The notes beneath the pieces are model-generated. The model did not search any database, was not told where the DNA came from, and saw nothing but the letters and a program-made list of their open reading frames with translations. From Cetobacterium somerae (lineage in GTDB: Bacteria; Fusobacteriota; Fusobacteriia; Fusobacteriales; Fusobacteriaceae), in NCBI RefSeq assembly GCF_022430525.1, contig NZ_CP092520.1, positions 620,001-684,000 on the forward strand: 64,000 nucleotides of DNA, given 5' to 3'. Positions within the stretch are counted from its first letter, which is position 1, and each line of letters begins with the position of its first letter. The position numbers and the translations under genes are program-made. Shown one piece after another: positions 1 to 11,470 of the stretch.

Positions 1-637
1 AAGATATATTAAGTTTAAAAATAATAAAAGATAATGGATTAATAATGAGAGATAAAATAAAAAGAAAACTTAAAGATTTTTTTGTAAATCGATAGTTTAA
101 TAAAAAATAAAGAGGATATAGAATAATAGCTGTTTTATGAAAGAAACAAGCTAAGGTAATTAAAAAAATATAAATAAATATTTTTCTTTCAATAATATAC
201 TTTAAACTTATCCAAAATATTATGATAGCAATAAAATTTCTAATGATAGTAAAATTATGCCAGTAGTAAAAAGTTGATAGATATATTAGAAAAGATAGTG
301 TTGGGTATCTACTGTAGGATATAAAAAGTTTATAAATAATAAAATTAAATATAAAACTTAAAAAAAGAAGAAAAAAATTGTAATTTAAACCAAGAAATTT
401 AGAGAAATCTCTGAGTAGAATAAAAAAGTATTCATATCCATATGGATTTTGAAAATATGGGAGTTCATAAAAATATTTATAAACATGATAGTCATATCCA
501 CCAACATTTATCCTAGTTCCGGTATATATAGACAATAGAAATACAGGCATAATGAGTAAAAATTTTTCGTAAGGGTCTTCAGTAAAAAATATAGTATAAA
601 AAAGAAAGATTCCAAAGATTCCAAGAACAAAAATCAT
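1..637 (-). CDS. EpsG-like polysaccharide polymerase (partial, 3' end off window)
   Basis: Translating the minus strand from an ATG at 637 gives an open frame with no stop to base 1, so the gene continues off the left edge. About 212 residues are visible. They are strongly hydrophobic with several membrane helices, and include GTRINVGGYDYHVY near the first third and FFHKTAIILYPLYF later. This is the layout of EpsG/Wzy-type polymerases, which join repeat units of exopolysaccharide or O-antigen in the inner membrane. The ATG overlaps the stop of the Wzz-like gene upstream (ATGA), so the two are translationally coupled, and a polymerase beside its chain-length regulator makes sense. Family assignment is from pattern recognition; the substrate is unknown. 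Confidence 0.7.
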   Translation of the reverse strand, partial: MIFVLGIFGIFLFYTIFFTEDPYEKFLLIMPVFLLSIYTGTRINVGGYDYHVYKYFYELPYFQNPYGYEYFFILLRDFSKFLGLNYNFFLLFLSFIFNFIIYKLFISYSRYPTLSFLIYLSTFYYWHNFTIIRNFIAIIIFWISLKYIIERKIFIYIFLITLACFFHKTAIILYPLYFLLNYRFTKKSLSFLFILSLIINPLSFIIFKLNIS

Positions 638-1233
638 ACCTCATCAACTCGTTCTTTTATAATAACACCAGTTAAAGAGACAAAAAGAGATGCAATAAAA
701 CCAAAAAATAAAATTAAGTACCGTTTATCGATAATTTCTATTGAATCAGCTTTTATTATTAAAGGAAAAGATTTAGTAGGATTTTCTAAAAGAGCTTTAA
801 ATTTAATTTCTTCATCTTTAGAGGTAGCATAAAGAAGTTTTTCATTTAAAAAATTTATATTTGTTATGACAACAAAATCTAAAAAGTTATTAACTTCATT
901 TATTGGAAAATCTTTTAAAATGGATTTGCTGACAACTGTATAAATACCATTTCCTGCATTAAAAGATATTTTTAAAGAATCGCTATTAATTAAGCTTGGA
1001 ATATATAAACCACCACTTCCAGGAGTTATGCTTTCGTAGGTTATAGTTTCGTTTATATCAACTTTTGTAATTTTTGTGGCACCTTCAGGTTCGATATAAC
1101 GAAATAAAGCCTTAGCAGAATATGTAATTGGGCTAGTAAAATAAAAATAAGAAGTGAAAATTAATCCGATGATAAAAATAGAAAAAAATAAATATCTATG
1201 TGCATTAATAATCTTAAAAAAATCCTTAGACAT
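634..1233 (-). CDS. Wzz-like polysaccharide chain-length determinant
   Basis: A 199-residue inner-membrane protein with one membrane helix near residues 13-33, a periplasmic domain, and a second helix near 170-190 ending in a short basic/acidic tail. This two-helix hairpin topology is that of Wzz/co-polymerase proteins, which set the length of surface polysaccharides. It is shorter than classical Wzz (about 320-370 residues), so the periplasmic domain is reduced. Its stop overlaps the start of an EpsG-like polymerase (ATGA), which supports the role. A GGAGG ribosome-binding site precedes the ATG. No clear promoter of its own is visible behind the porin terminator. Confidence 0.7.
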   Translation of the reverse strand: MSKDFFKIINAHRYLFFSIFIIGLIFTSYFYFTSPITYSAKALFRYIEPEGATKITKVDINETITYESITPGSGGLYIPSLINSDSLKISFNAGNGIYTVVSKSILKDFPINEVNNFLDFVVITNINFLNEKLLYATSKDEEIKFKALLENPTKSFPLIIKADSIEIIDKRYLILFFGFIASLFVSLTGVIIKERVDEV

Positions 1234-1280
1234 TTAAACCTCCAGTATCCTTTTTAATATAATACTGTAAAAAATAAAAA

Positions 1281-1302
1281 AACCTCTTTACTAAAGAGGT
1301 TT
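1281..1302 (-). terminator. Rho-independent terminator of porin gene
   Basis: Perfect 9-bp stem AACCTCTTT / AAAGAGGTT with a 3-4 nt loop lies just after the porin stop, followed on the minus strand by a run of T. Confidence 0.85.
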
Positions 1303-1307
1303 TTAAA

Positions 1308-2219
1308 CTAGAACGAATATTTTATTGCACCTGAATAAAACCAGTGATCTTTATTTCCATCTCCGCCTTTATCAGTATTATCATCTCTCCACTCATAGTT
1401 AACCTTAGCTATAAGTTCGATATTTTTAGTAATTTTATAGTGAGTATTAACTCCTAGCATATCCCTTTTAACCTCTTTTTTTGTACCATTTGTAGCAATT
1501 CTTTCACCATCAACTCCCCAGAAGAAGAAAGGTACAAGTTTTAGATTTCTAGTTGGTGAGTAGTGATATCTAAATCTTAATTGAGTATTATCAACATCAT
1601 AATCAAATTTATTAACACCACTTGTATCATCAGATAAAGCAACTGATAAAGCATGTTTTCTATTGAAAGTATATCTAGTTCCACCTTCTAATCTATGTTT
1701 GTAACCATATTTATCGCCATTTTTCCAAGGATCTTTTAATTCCGTGTATGCCACAAATCCTCTAGAATATAAACTCCAATTTTTATTAAATGTATATGTG
1801 AATTTAGGATAGAATCTATACTCTTTAGCTGAATCCAATCCTTTATCATCATTATGGAAATCTGTATATTTTAAACCGATTTCAGGTCTAAACATAAGTT
1901 TTCCCCAAAGGTACATATTTTCAATGTAGAACTCTGACATTTCTCTAGTTTGCTCTTTCTTTTTAGAAGTTTTACTTTCATTAAAAACTCTATCGGCAAA
2001 ACCAAACTTAAAAGCAAGTCCGTTATCTTTATTAGGTTTTAAAGTAAGACTAACATTACCTTCTCTAAAATTTCTAGAAGCTCCACCCTCTTCATAATCT
2101 TTAACTTTAAATCCAACTTCAATATCTCCACCCATTTTATCTAAATTAAAAGCTAAAACAGATGTATTAACTAATAAAAAAGATGAAAGAGCGAAGCAAG
2201 ATATAATTTTATTATTCAT
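1308..2219 (-). CDS. OmpG-like outer-membrane porin
   Basis: 303 residues with an N-terminal signal peptide (basic start, hydrophobic core, cleavage near VLAFN, residue 23). The mature part is built of alternating amphipathic strands and ends in a C-terminal aromatic residue (YSF), the outer-membrane beta-barrel signature. Overall pattern resembles OmpG/KdgM-type monomeric porins for sugars or small solutes. It is a single-gene unit with its own strong promoter (2251-2279) and terminator. The promoter zone has several TGTCA-containing repeats, which may be regulatory. The exact solute cannot be read from sequence. Confidence 0.75.
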   Translation of the reverse strand: MNNKIISCFALSSFLLVNTSVLAFNLDKMGGDIEVGFKVKDYEEGGASRNFREGNVSLTLKPNKDNGLAFKFGFADRVFNESKTSKKKEQTREMSEFYIENMYLWGKLMFRPEIGLKYTDFHNDDKGLDSAKEYRFYPKFTYTFNKNWSLYSRGFVAYTELKDPWKNGDKYGYKHRLEGGTRYTFNRKHALSVALSDDTSGVNKFDYDVDNTQLRFRYHYSPTRNLKLVPFFFWGVDGERIATNGTKKEVKRDMLGVNTHYKITKNIELIAKVNYEWRDDNTDKGGDGNKDHWFYSGAIKYSF

Positions 2220-2250
2220 AACCCCTCCAATATGTCAATATTATGTCATA

Positions 2251-2279
2251 ATTATACTATTTTTTTTATTTTATGTCAA
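2251..2279 (-). promoter_or_regulatory. Sigma70-type promoter of porin gene
   Basis: Minus strand TTGACA (2279-2274), 17-bp spacer, TATAAT (2256-2251), both perfect consensus. The region 2231-2290 carries four TGTCA motifs, two around the -35 and two between the -10 and the ribosome-binding site. Confidence 0.85.
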
Positions 2280-2297
2280 CTTTGTGTCAAATAAAAA

Positions 2298-2319
2298 AAG
2301 ACTTGATTTAACAAGTCTT
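2298..2319 (-). terminator. Terminator of ECF operon
   Basis: Stem AAGACTTG / CAAGTCTT with a 6-nt loop, T-run on the minus strand; the stem overlaps the ecfT stop codon. Confidence 0.85.
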
Positions 2320-3148
2320 AATTAAAAGGATACCAAAATCCTTTAAGTACATATATTTTTAAATAAATTGATACAACTAACATTAATCCCATTAATATAA
2401 GTGTAATAAAGTCAATAGAAGAATATTTTTGAGAACTATACCAAGTTCTTTTACTTTTATGACCAAATCCTCTTAGATCCATTGCATTAGAAACAACTTC
2501 AACCCTATTTAATGACGAAAGAACTAATGGGAATAAAATGGTATTATAATTTTTTAATCTTGTTATAATATTGGCATCTTCTTTTCTAAAAGCTACTCCT
2601 CTAGCTTCTTGAGCATGCATTATATTTTTAAATTCATCTCTTACATCTGGAATATATCTAAGTGCTATATTAATTGCATAAGCAACTTTGTAAGATACAC
2701 CAATTTTATTTAAACTACTTGCAAATTTACTAGGATGAGTTGTAAATATAAACAGCATCATTATAGGAAAAATAGCTAAGTACTTCATTGATAAAGTAAG
2801 TGCAAACCAGATTGTTTCAGTAGAAAGCGTTATTCCTTTTATCGTTAAAATTGGAGTAGTAGTTCCTGTTAAAGTTGATCCATATTCAGGTGTTATAACT
2901 ATTAAAAATAAAGAGTTCATAATAGTAAACATAACAATGAATATAAACAAAGGTTTTATTGATTTAAATGGAATTTTAGCAATATGTAATAGCCCCATTC
3001 CTACAATAAAAAACGTTAAAAACACTCTAAAATCATTAAATAAAAATACCGATGCTGTCCAAACAAGTAGTAATAAAAATTTTACACTTCCATCAATTTT
3101 ATGTATTGGAGAGTTTTTATCAATATATAAAGTTCCAGCTCTTGACAT
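2318..3148 (-). CDS. ecfT: Energy-coupling factor transporter transmembrane protein EcfT
   Basis: 276-residue integral membrane protein. The cytoplasmic coupling helices carry the two diagnostic short motifs of EcfT: QEARGVAF near residue 180 and MDLRGFG near 225, whose ARG/RGF triplets contact the ATPases. It couples ATP hydrolysis to movement of the S-component in a group II ECF vitamin transporter. It is the last gene of the operon ygjP-ecfS-ecfA-ecfT; its ATG overlaps the ecfA stop (TAATG). A terminator follows directly. Length is normal for the family. Confidence 0.92.
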   Translation of the reverse strand: MSRAGTLYIDKNSPIHKIDGSVKFLLLLVWTASVFLFNDFRVFLTFFIVGMGLLHIAKIPFKSIKPLFIFIVMFTIMNSLFLIVITPEYGSTLTGTTTPILTIKGITLSTETIWFALTLSMKYLAIFPIMMLFIFTTHPSKFASSLNKIGVSYKVAYAINIALRYIPDVRDEFKNIMHAQEARGVAFRKEDANIITRLKNYNTILFPLVLSSLNRVEVVSNAMDLRGFGHKSKRTWYSSQKYSSIDFITLILMGLMLVVSIYLKIYVLKGFWYPFN

Positions 3149-4836
3149 TATCTCATCCCTCCTTGATTTTCAAAATTAATGAAAGAGTTCATAAGCATCT
3201 CAGGATCTAGGCCCATAATTTCTGCCATTTGAGATAAAGAAGTTTCTTTTAAATTAGACTTCTCCATTAATTCTTTTTCTCCTAAAATAATAGATGGAGA
3301 ATTATTTGCTATAATTGTTCCATTACAAAGAACAATAGCTCTATTAGCATATTCAAGAGCTAAGTGCATATCATGAGTTATTAGAATAATTCCAACACCC
3401 TTATTAGCAATCTCTTTAATAAAGTTCATAAACTCTTTATATCTTTTATAATCTTGTCCTGCTGTAGGCTCATCTAAAATTAAAACTTCAGGCTCGAGAG
3501 CTAAAATAGCAGCTATAGTAAGTCTTTTTTTCTGACCATAACTTAAAGATGTAACAGGCCAATGTCTAAATTCATGTAAACCACAAATTTCTAAAGCTTT
3601 TTCAGCTTTTTCAGTAAAATCCTTAACTCCTCTTATTTTTAAACCAAACTGTACTTCTTCTAAAAGAGTTTCTTGTGTAATCATATGATTTGGATTTTGC
3701 ATAACAAATCCAATTTTCTCTCCTCTTCTTTTAATACTATTTTTAATAATACTTTTTCCAAGAAAAATAATATCTCCAGAAGATTCTTTTTCAATACCTG
3801 TTACAACTTTACAAAGTGTTGATTTACCAGCACCATTATTTCCTAAAAGAGCAAGAATCTCTCCTCGATTAACAGAAAAATTAACATCTTTTAAGATTGG
3901 TTTACTCTCATCATAAGCAAATGAAAGATTTTGAACACTTAAAATATTATCTTTAAACTGTTTTTCTTTTAATTCTATTGAATCACACCAAGTTTTTACT
4001 TTTGTTATATTTTCATTAGTTCCAATTTTAGATATAGGATATATCGAATCTGTTTCTAAGTTTACGCCAGAATATTTTAAAGCTTCAATATAAAGAGGCT
4101 CTCTCAATCCATATTGTCTAAATATATCTTTTCTAAATAACTCTTCAGGAGTTCCATTAGCGACAACTTCGCCCTTACTTAAAATAATAACTCTATCAAA
4201 CTCTTGTTCTAAAACGTCTTCAATTCTATGTTCAATAACAATAATTGTTTTTCCAGTTTTCTTTTGAATATCACAAATTAATTTCATAGCATGCTTCCCG
4301 CTATATGGATCTAAGTTAGCTAAAGGTTCATCAAAAAGTAATATTTCAGCAGGACTTCTCATTATTCCAGCTAATGATACAGATTGTTTTTGTCCACCAG
4401 AAAGTTCTTGAGGACTATGATTAATAAAACTCTCCATTCCAACTTCTTTTAATGCTTTCTCAGTGTTTTTAATCATTTCAGATTGAGGTATAAGATTATT
4501 CTCATCAATAAATGATACATCTTCCCCAACACTTAAACCTATAAATTGACCATCTTGGTCTTGTAAAACTGTTCCAACAAGGTTACTAATCTCAAAAATA
4601 CTACTTTCATAAGGTTCAATATTTTTAACAGTTAAAGTACCTTTAAATCCACCCTCTTTTGAAAAAGGGACAATACCATTTAAACAACTACCTAAAGTAG
4701 ACTTACCACTACCACTCGGCCCAGCAATCAGAACTTTTTCACCTTTTTTTATCTCTAAATTAATATTTTTTAAAGTTGGTTCTAATTGATTGATGTATTT
4801 AAAAGTAAAATCTTTAAATTCTACTACGTTACTCAT
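3148..4836 (-). CDS. ecfA: ECF transporter ATPase, two ABC domains fused
   Basis: 562 residues holding two complete ABC ATPase domains in one chain. Domain 1: Walker A GPSGSGKST (39-47), signature LSGGQ (145-149), Walker B ILLFDEP (165-171). Domain 2: Walker A GNNGAGKST (332-340), signature LSYGQ (431-435), Walker B VLILDEP (451-457). In many ECF systems these are two separate proteins (EcfA and EcfA'); here, as in YkoD-type proteins, they are fused. The protein energises uptake by the EcfS/EcfT partners encoded on either side. It starts 18 bp after ecfS and overlaps ecfT. Confidence 0.92.
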   Translation of the reverse strand: MSNVVEFKDFTFKYINQLEPTLKNINLEIKKGEKVLIAGPSGSGKSTLGSCLNGIVPFSKEGGFKGTLTVKNIEPYESSIFEISNLVGTVLQDQDGQFIGLSVGEDVSFIDENNLIPQSEMIKNTEKALKEVGMESFINHSPQELSGGQKQSVSLAGIMRSPAEILLFDEPLANLDPYSGKHAMKLICDIQKKTGKTIIVIEHRIEDVLEQEFDRVIILSKGEVVANGTPEELFRKDIFRQYGLREPLYIEALKYSGVNLETDSIYPISKIGTNENITKVKTWCDSIELKEKQFKDNILSVQNLSFAYDESKPILKDVNFSVNRGEILALLGNNGAGKSTLCKVVTGIEKESSGDIIFLGKSIIKNSIKRRGEKIGFVMQNPNHMITQETLLEEVQFGLKIRGVKDFTEKAEKALEICGLHEFRHWPVTSLSYGQKKRLTIAAILALEPEVLILDEPTAGQDYKRYKEFMNFIKEIANKGVGIILITHDMHLALEYANRAIVLCNGTIIANNSPSIILGEKELMEKSNLKETSLSQMAEIMGLDPEMLMNSFINFENQGGMR

Positions 4837-4854
4837 CTATACTCCTTCACTTAA

Positions 4855-5454
4855 TTAATCTTCTATTTTTAAATTTGAATATTTTCTTTTTCTAGCAGCG
4901 ATTCCAAGAATAATAGGAATTCCTAAAGTTGCAGTAACAGCAAAATTAGTTAAAGTTGCTAAAGCAATTTGAATCCAAACTTTTTGAGCTGGTTCACCAT
5001 AGAAGTAAACATCGCCAACATAAGCAGCTAATCCTGCAAAAATCATTCCTAAAATAGCATAAAGATACATTTTAAATATGTGAACTTTAGTAACATGACC
5101 TGTTTCTAAAGAAAAACTTTTGTCTAAGGTAATTAATCCACCAAATAATCCAATAACAGCAGATAAGAAAACCCAACTAAACCAAACACTTCCCCACATA
5201 ATCATATCATTTAAAGCGTGTCCAACAAAACCTACAAAGAATCCAACTAATGGACCAAAGATAGCTCCAAAAATTGTAAGAAGAGCGACAGCTATTCTAA
5301 ATGATGTATTAGGACCAACAGGAATAGCAACTCCTGAAAGTACGCTATAAAGAGCAGCTCCAATACCGATAGCTACTACACTTTTGGTAGAAAATAATTC
5401 AGTTTTTTTTACATAATATCTGAAACCATCTTCTCCAATATACTTTTTTATCAT
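4855..5454 (-). CDS. ECF S-component, UPF0397 family (putative riboflavin/vitamin binding)
   Basis: 199 residues, about five to six membrane helices, with the segment STKSVVAIGIGAALYSVLS near residues 23-41 followed by GPNTSFR and FGPLVGFFVGFVGHAL, which I recognise as the UPF0397 family of ECF substrate-binding subunits. Family members are usually annotated as riboflavin S-components, but the substrate is not firmly set. It sits with its own ATPase and EcfT, so the module is a dedicated (group I-like) transporter. ATG overlaps the stop of the upstream metallopeptidase gene (ATGA). No FMN or other riboswitch-like leader was seen upstream. Confidence 0.85.
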   Translation of the reverse strand: MIKKYIGEDGFRYYVKKTELFSTKSVVAIGIGAALYSVLSGVAIPVGPNTSFRIAVALLTIFGAIFGPLVGFFVGFVGHALNDMIMWGSVWFSWVFLSAVIGLFGGLITLDKSFSLETGHVTKVHIFKMYLYAILGMIFAGLAAYVGDVYFYGEPAQKVWIQIALATLTNFAVTATLGIPIILGIAARKRKYSNLKIED

Positions 5455-6116
5455 ATTTTATCCAACCTTTCTTTTCTAACCTTCCAATCAGGCATATAAA
5501 GTGATATAAAATTCCAAAACTCTTTTTGATGATGAGGATATTTTAAATGTGCTATTTCATGGAATGCCACATAATCAATACATTCAATAGGTTTTTTAAT
5601 AAGTTCAATATTTAATGTAATGATTTTTGTGATAAACCTGCAAGACCCCCAACGTCTTTTCATTTTTCGAATTTTAAAACTAGAAAACTTTTCACCGATA
5701 AGGTTACTATATTTATTCAAAGATATTTCGAAAATTTTTAAAGCATTTTTCTTATACCAATTATAAATAAGAGTTTCAATATTTTTGTCATTAATCTCTT
5801 TATTAGTAAATATTTTAAAAAAACCATCTATAATTTCAATGTTATTATAAGAGCTTTTAAAAATTTCTAAAATATAAATTTTACCAAGATACTCTATATT
5901 GTCTCCATTTTTATATGATTTGTCAACTGATTTAGTTGAAAAATTTCTAACTTTTTCGAGATTTTTTAAAATCCATTCATTTTTAGATTTTAAAAAAGAT
6001 TCAATAAAAGTATTAGGAGTTCTTTTGGGAACAGAAAGAGTAACAGTACCATCAGATTTAACTTTAAGAATAATATTTTTAATATTTTTTTTAGTAATTA
6101 CTACATTATATTTCAT
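5451..6116 (-). CDS. YgjP-like (DUF45/M48-related) metallopeptidase
   Basis: 221 residues. The C-terminal half carries RRWGSCR, then LNIELIKKP, then IDYVAFHEIAHLKYPHHQKEFW, which is the DUF45/YgjP arrangement with the HExxH zinc site (HEIAH) and a third ligand in the downstream H-x-x-x-FW stretch. No signal peptide, so it is cytoplasmic. The biological substrate of YgjP proteins is not established. It is the first gene of the ECF operon and overlaps ecfS, so it is co-transcribed with a vitamin transporter; whether that is functional or accidental cannot be told. Confidence 0.85.
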   Translation of the reverse strand: MKYNVVITKKNIKNIILKVKSDGTVTLSVPKRTPNTFIESFLKSKNEWILKNLEKVRNFSTKSVDKSYKNGDNIEYLGKIYILEIFKSSYNNIEIIDGFFKIFTNKEINDKNIETLIYNWYKKNALKIFEISLNKYSNLIGEKFSSFKIRKMKRRWGSCRFITKIITLNIELIKKPIECIDYVAFHEIAHLKYPHHQKEFWNFISLYMPDWKVRKERLDKI

Positions 6117-6281
6117 TAATTCACCTTTAGATATCGTATTATAAATATTTTATCACAATAGTTTGATTTACGAAATAAAATAAATTAAAAAACTTTTTTT
6201 AATTAGTTAACAAAGATTTTGAGAAGTTTAGAGTGTTAATTGCTATATTGTTTAAATTATGATTATATATTAGTAATTTAA

Positions 6282-9251
<2,970 letters not shown>

Positions 9252-9255
9252 AATT

Positions 9256-9283
9256 AAAGCTAGAAGATACCTCTTCTAGCTTT
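9256..9283 (+). terminator. Terminator of lacZ
   Basis: Perfect 12-bp stem AAAGCTAGAAGA / TCTTCTAGCTTT with loop TACC, directly after the lacZ stop. Confidence 0.9.
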
Positions 9284-9304
9284 TCCTATTTCTTAAAGGT
9301 AATA

Positions 9305-9333
9305 TTGCTAAAAAATATAAAGCATGGTATAAT
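9305..9333 (+). promoter_or_regulatory. Promoter of ABC-F gene
   Basis: TTGCTA (9305-9310), 17-bp spacer, TATAAT (9328-9333), about 35 bp before the ATG. Confidence 0.7.
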
Positions 9334-9368
9334 AATACGTTAAATTTAATAGAGAATAGGAGAGTAAA

Positions 9369-10973
9369 ATGACTATAGTAGAGTTTAAAAATGTATCAAA
9401 ATCATTTTTTTCACAAAATTTATATAAACATGTTGATCTAGAAGTAAATTCTGGAGATAAAATAGCTCTTGTTGGAAACAATGGAACAGGAAAATCTACT
9501 TTAATTAAACTTTTATCTGGATCAGAAAATCCTGATAGAGGAACTGTAATTAGAGAGGAAGAAGCTGTAATATCTTGTTTTGATCAGTTTGGAAGAGTTG
9601 ATTTAGATAGTAAAGTTCAAGATTTGTTAAATTCACCTTTTGAAAAAGTAATGTCTGTTCAAGCAGAATTGGATGCAGTTTCAGCAGAATTTACAGGTGA
9701 TATGGATAACGATGAAAAAGTAATGGAAAAATATTCAAAATTATCTGATGAGTTTGAAAGTTTAGGAGGGTATTCATATATTCACGTTCAATCTGAATTT
9801 ATAGATACTTTTGAACTAAATGATAAGTTAGATAAAAAGTTTAGAGAGTTAAGTGGAGGAGAAAGACAATATATAAGATTGGCTATAACTTTATTTAGTA
9901 ATTCAGATTTAATAATTTTAGATGAGCCACTTTCATTCTTTGATAAGAAAAAGACAGCTTGGTTAACAAATTATATTAATGATAGTCCAAAAGCTTTTTT
10001 AGTAATATCACATAATATAGATTTTATAAGAACTTTCGCTACAAAAATCTTTGATATAGATAATAATAAAGTAGGAGTTTATGATTGTGATTATCCAGCT
10101 TATTTAAAAGAGAAAAAAGTTAGAATAGCAGAGGATAAAAAGAAAAATAGAGAAACTGAAGAAACGATAGAAGAAACTCAAGAAGCGATTGAAAAAAAAT
10201 TAAAGTTATTAGAAAGATGTAACAATAAACATGCTCATGCTGTAATTTTAAGAAGAATGAGAAAAGAGCTAGAAAGATTACAAAGAGAAAGAATTAAGTT
10301 CTCGCCTGAGTATAAATATAATTATATTGATGCACCAGAAGATGTAATGATAACTGGGAAAAAAGAGTTTGAAGGACCAATTGTTGTTTTAAAAGATGTA
10401 ATGAAAGAGTATCCAGATAAGATGTTATATAAAGATGCAAACTTAGTAGTAGATAGAGATACAAAAATTTGTATTGTTGGAGAAAATGGATCTGGAAAAT
10501 CAACACTGCTAAAAATAATAGCTGGATTAGATAAGCCAACTTCAGGAGAAGTTTTTATAAATGAAAAAGCAACAATAGCATTTATAGAGCAAGATACAGT
10601 TTTTGAAAATGAAAATATGTATATTAAAGATTATTTAAAAGATAAAACGGGTCTTTCTGAAGAGTTTATAGAAGCTGCTATTGATAATCTTTACAATAAT
10701 GAATTAGAGTTTAGAGATAAAAGAATATTTATGTTATCAGGTGGAGAGAAAAAAAGATTAGAGATTTTTACAAATACTTTAATGGAAACAGATTTATTGA
10801 TAATAGATGAACCATCAACTTATATGGATGATTACTCAAGAACAGCTATAGCTAATATGCTTTTAGATTATCCTGGAGCAGTTATATTAGTAAGTCACGA
10901 TAAAGTTTTAATGAGAAGAATAGGATTTGTAACTTACGATATTCGTGATAATAGATTTAGAATAAAAAATTAA
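9369..10973 (+). CDS. ABC-F family ATPase (divergent)
   Basis: 534 residues, two ABC domains without membrane segments: Walker A GNNGTGKST (36-44) and GENGSGKST (about 371-379), signatures LSGGERQ and LSGGEKKR, joined by a long charged helical linker (about 247-318). This is the ABC-F layout; these proteins act on the ribosome as translation factors or antibiotic-protection proteins. Unusually, the normally invariant DEPTNHLD after each Walker B is replaced by DEPLSFFD (about 185) and DEPSTYMD (about 480). The catalytic Glu is kept in both. Single gene with its own promoter. A drug-protection role is possible, but no leader attenuator was recognised. Confidence 0.85.
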   Translation: MTIVEFKNVSKSFFSQNLYKHVDLEVNSGDKIALVGNNGTGKSTLIKLLSGSENPDRGTVIREEEAVISCFDQFGRVDLDSKVQDLLNSPFEKVMSVQAELDAVSAEFTGDMDNDEKVMEKYSKLSDEFESLGGYSYIHVQSEFIDTFELNDKLDKKFRELSGGERQYIRLAITLFSNSDLIILDEPLSFFDKKKTAWLTNYINDSPKAFLVISHNIDFIRTFATKIFDIDNNKVGVYDCDYPAYLKEKKVRIAEDKKKNRETEETIEETQEAIEKKLKLLERCNNKHAHAVILRRMRKELERLQRERIKFSPEYKYNYIDAPEDVMITGKKEFEGPIVVLKDVMKEYPDKMLYKDANLVVDRDTKICIVGENGSGKSTLLKIIAGLDKPTSGEVFINEKATIAFIEQDTVFENENMYIKDYLKDKTGLSEEFIEAAIDNLYNNELEFRDKRIFMLSGGEKKRLEIFTNTLMETDLLIIDEPSTYMDDYSRTAIANMLLDYPGAVILVSHDKVLMRRIGFVTYDIRDNRFRIKN

Positions 10974-10992
10974 TAAAAAATAAAAAAGTTTA

Positions 10993-11021
10993 TTGACAAA
11001 AAACAAATGTTGTGATACAAT
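10993..11021 (+). promoter_or_regulatory. Promoter of tRNA-Gly-Arg-Thr array
   Basis: TTGACA (10993-10998), 17-bp spacer, TACAAT (11016-11021). The leader before tRNA-Gly holds a hairpin, GTCTTGA / TCAAGAC (11028-11050). Confidence 0.85.
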
Positions 11022-11054
11022 TTTTATGTCTTGAGGGATTCCTTCAAGACGTTA

Positions 11055-11130
11055 GCGGGAGTAGCTCAGTTGGTAGAGCGTCAGCCTTCCAAGCTGAATG
11101 TCGCGAGTTCGACCCTCGTCTCCCGCTCCA
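11055..11130 (+). tRNA. tRNA-Gly (anticodon TCC)
   Basis: Acceptor GCGGGAG pairs with CTCCCGC; anticodon loop CTTCCAA; T-loop GTTCGACCC; CCA is encoded. First of a three-tRNA array. Confidence 0.97.
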
Positions 11131-11148
11131 ATTAAATATTTATCAAAT

Positions 11149-11225
<77 letters not shown>

Positions 11226-11237
11226 TTTTATTTATAA

Positions 11238-11313
<76 letters not shown>

Positions 11314-11323
11314 TTTTGATTTT

Positions 11324-11343
11324 AAAAGCACGAAAGTGCTTTT
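11324..11343 (+). terminator. Terminator of tRNA array
   Basis: AAAAGCAC-GAAA-GTGCTTTT followed by more T; a GAAA tetraloop hairpin. Confidence 0.9.
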
Positions 11344-11470
11344 TTTTTATATTTATTTATAAATTATAATTAAAATTAAAGGATTTCTTCAACTTAATTC
11401 GAATAATTTTTCAGAGTTTCAAATATAAGATAATAAACTAAGGAATTTTAAGATATAAGGAGGTTTTTTT

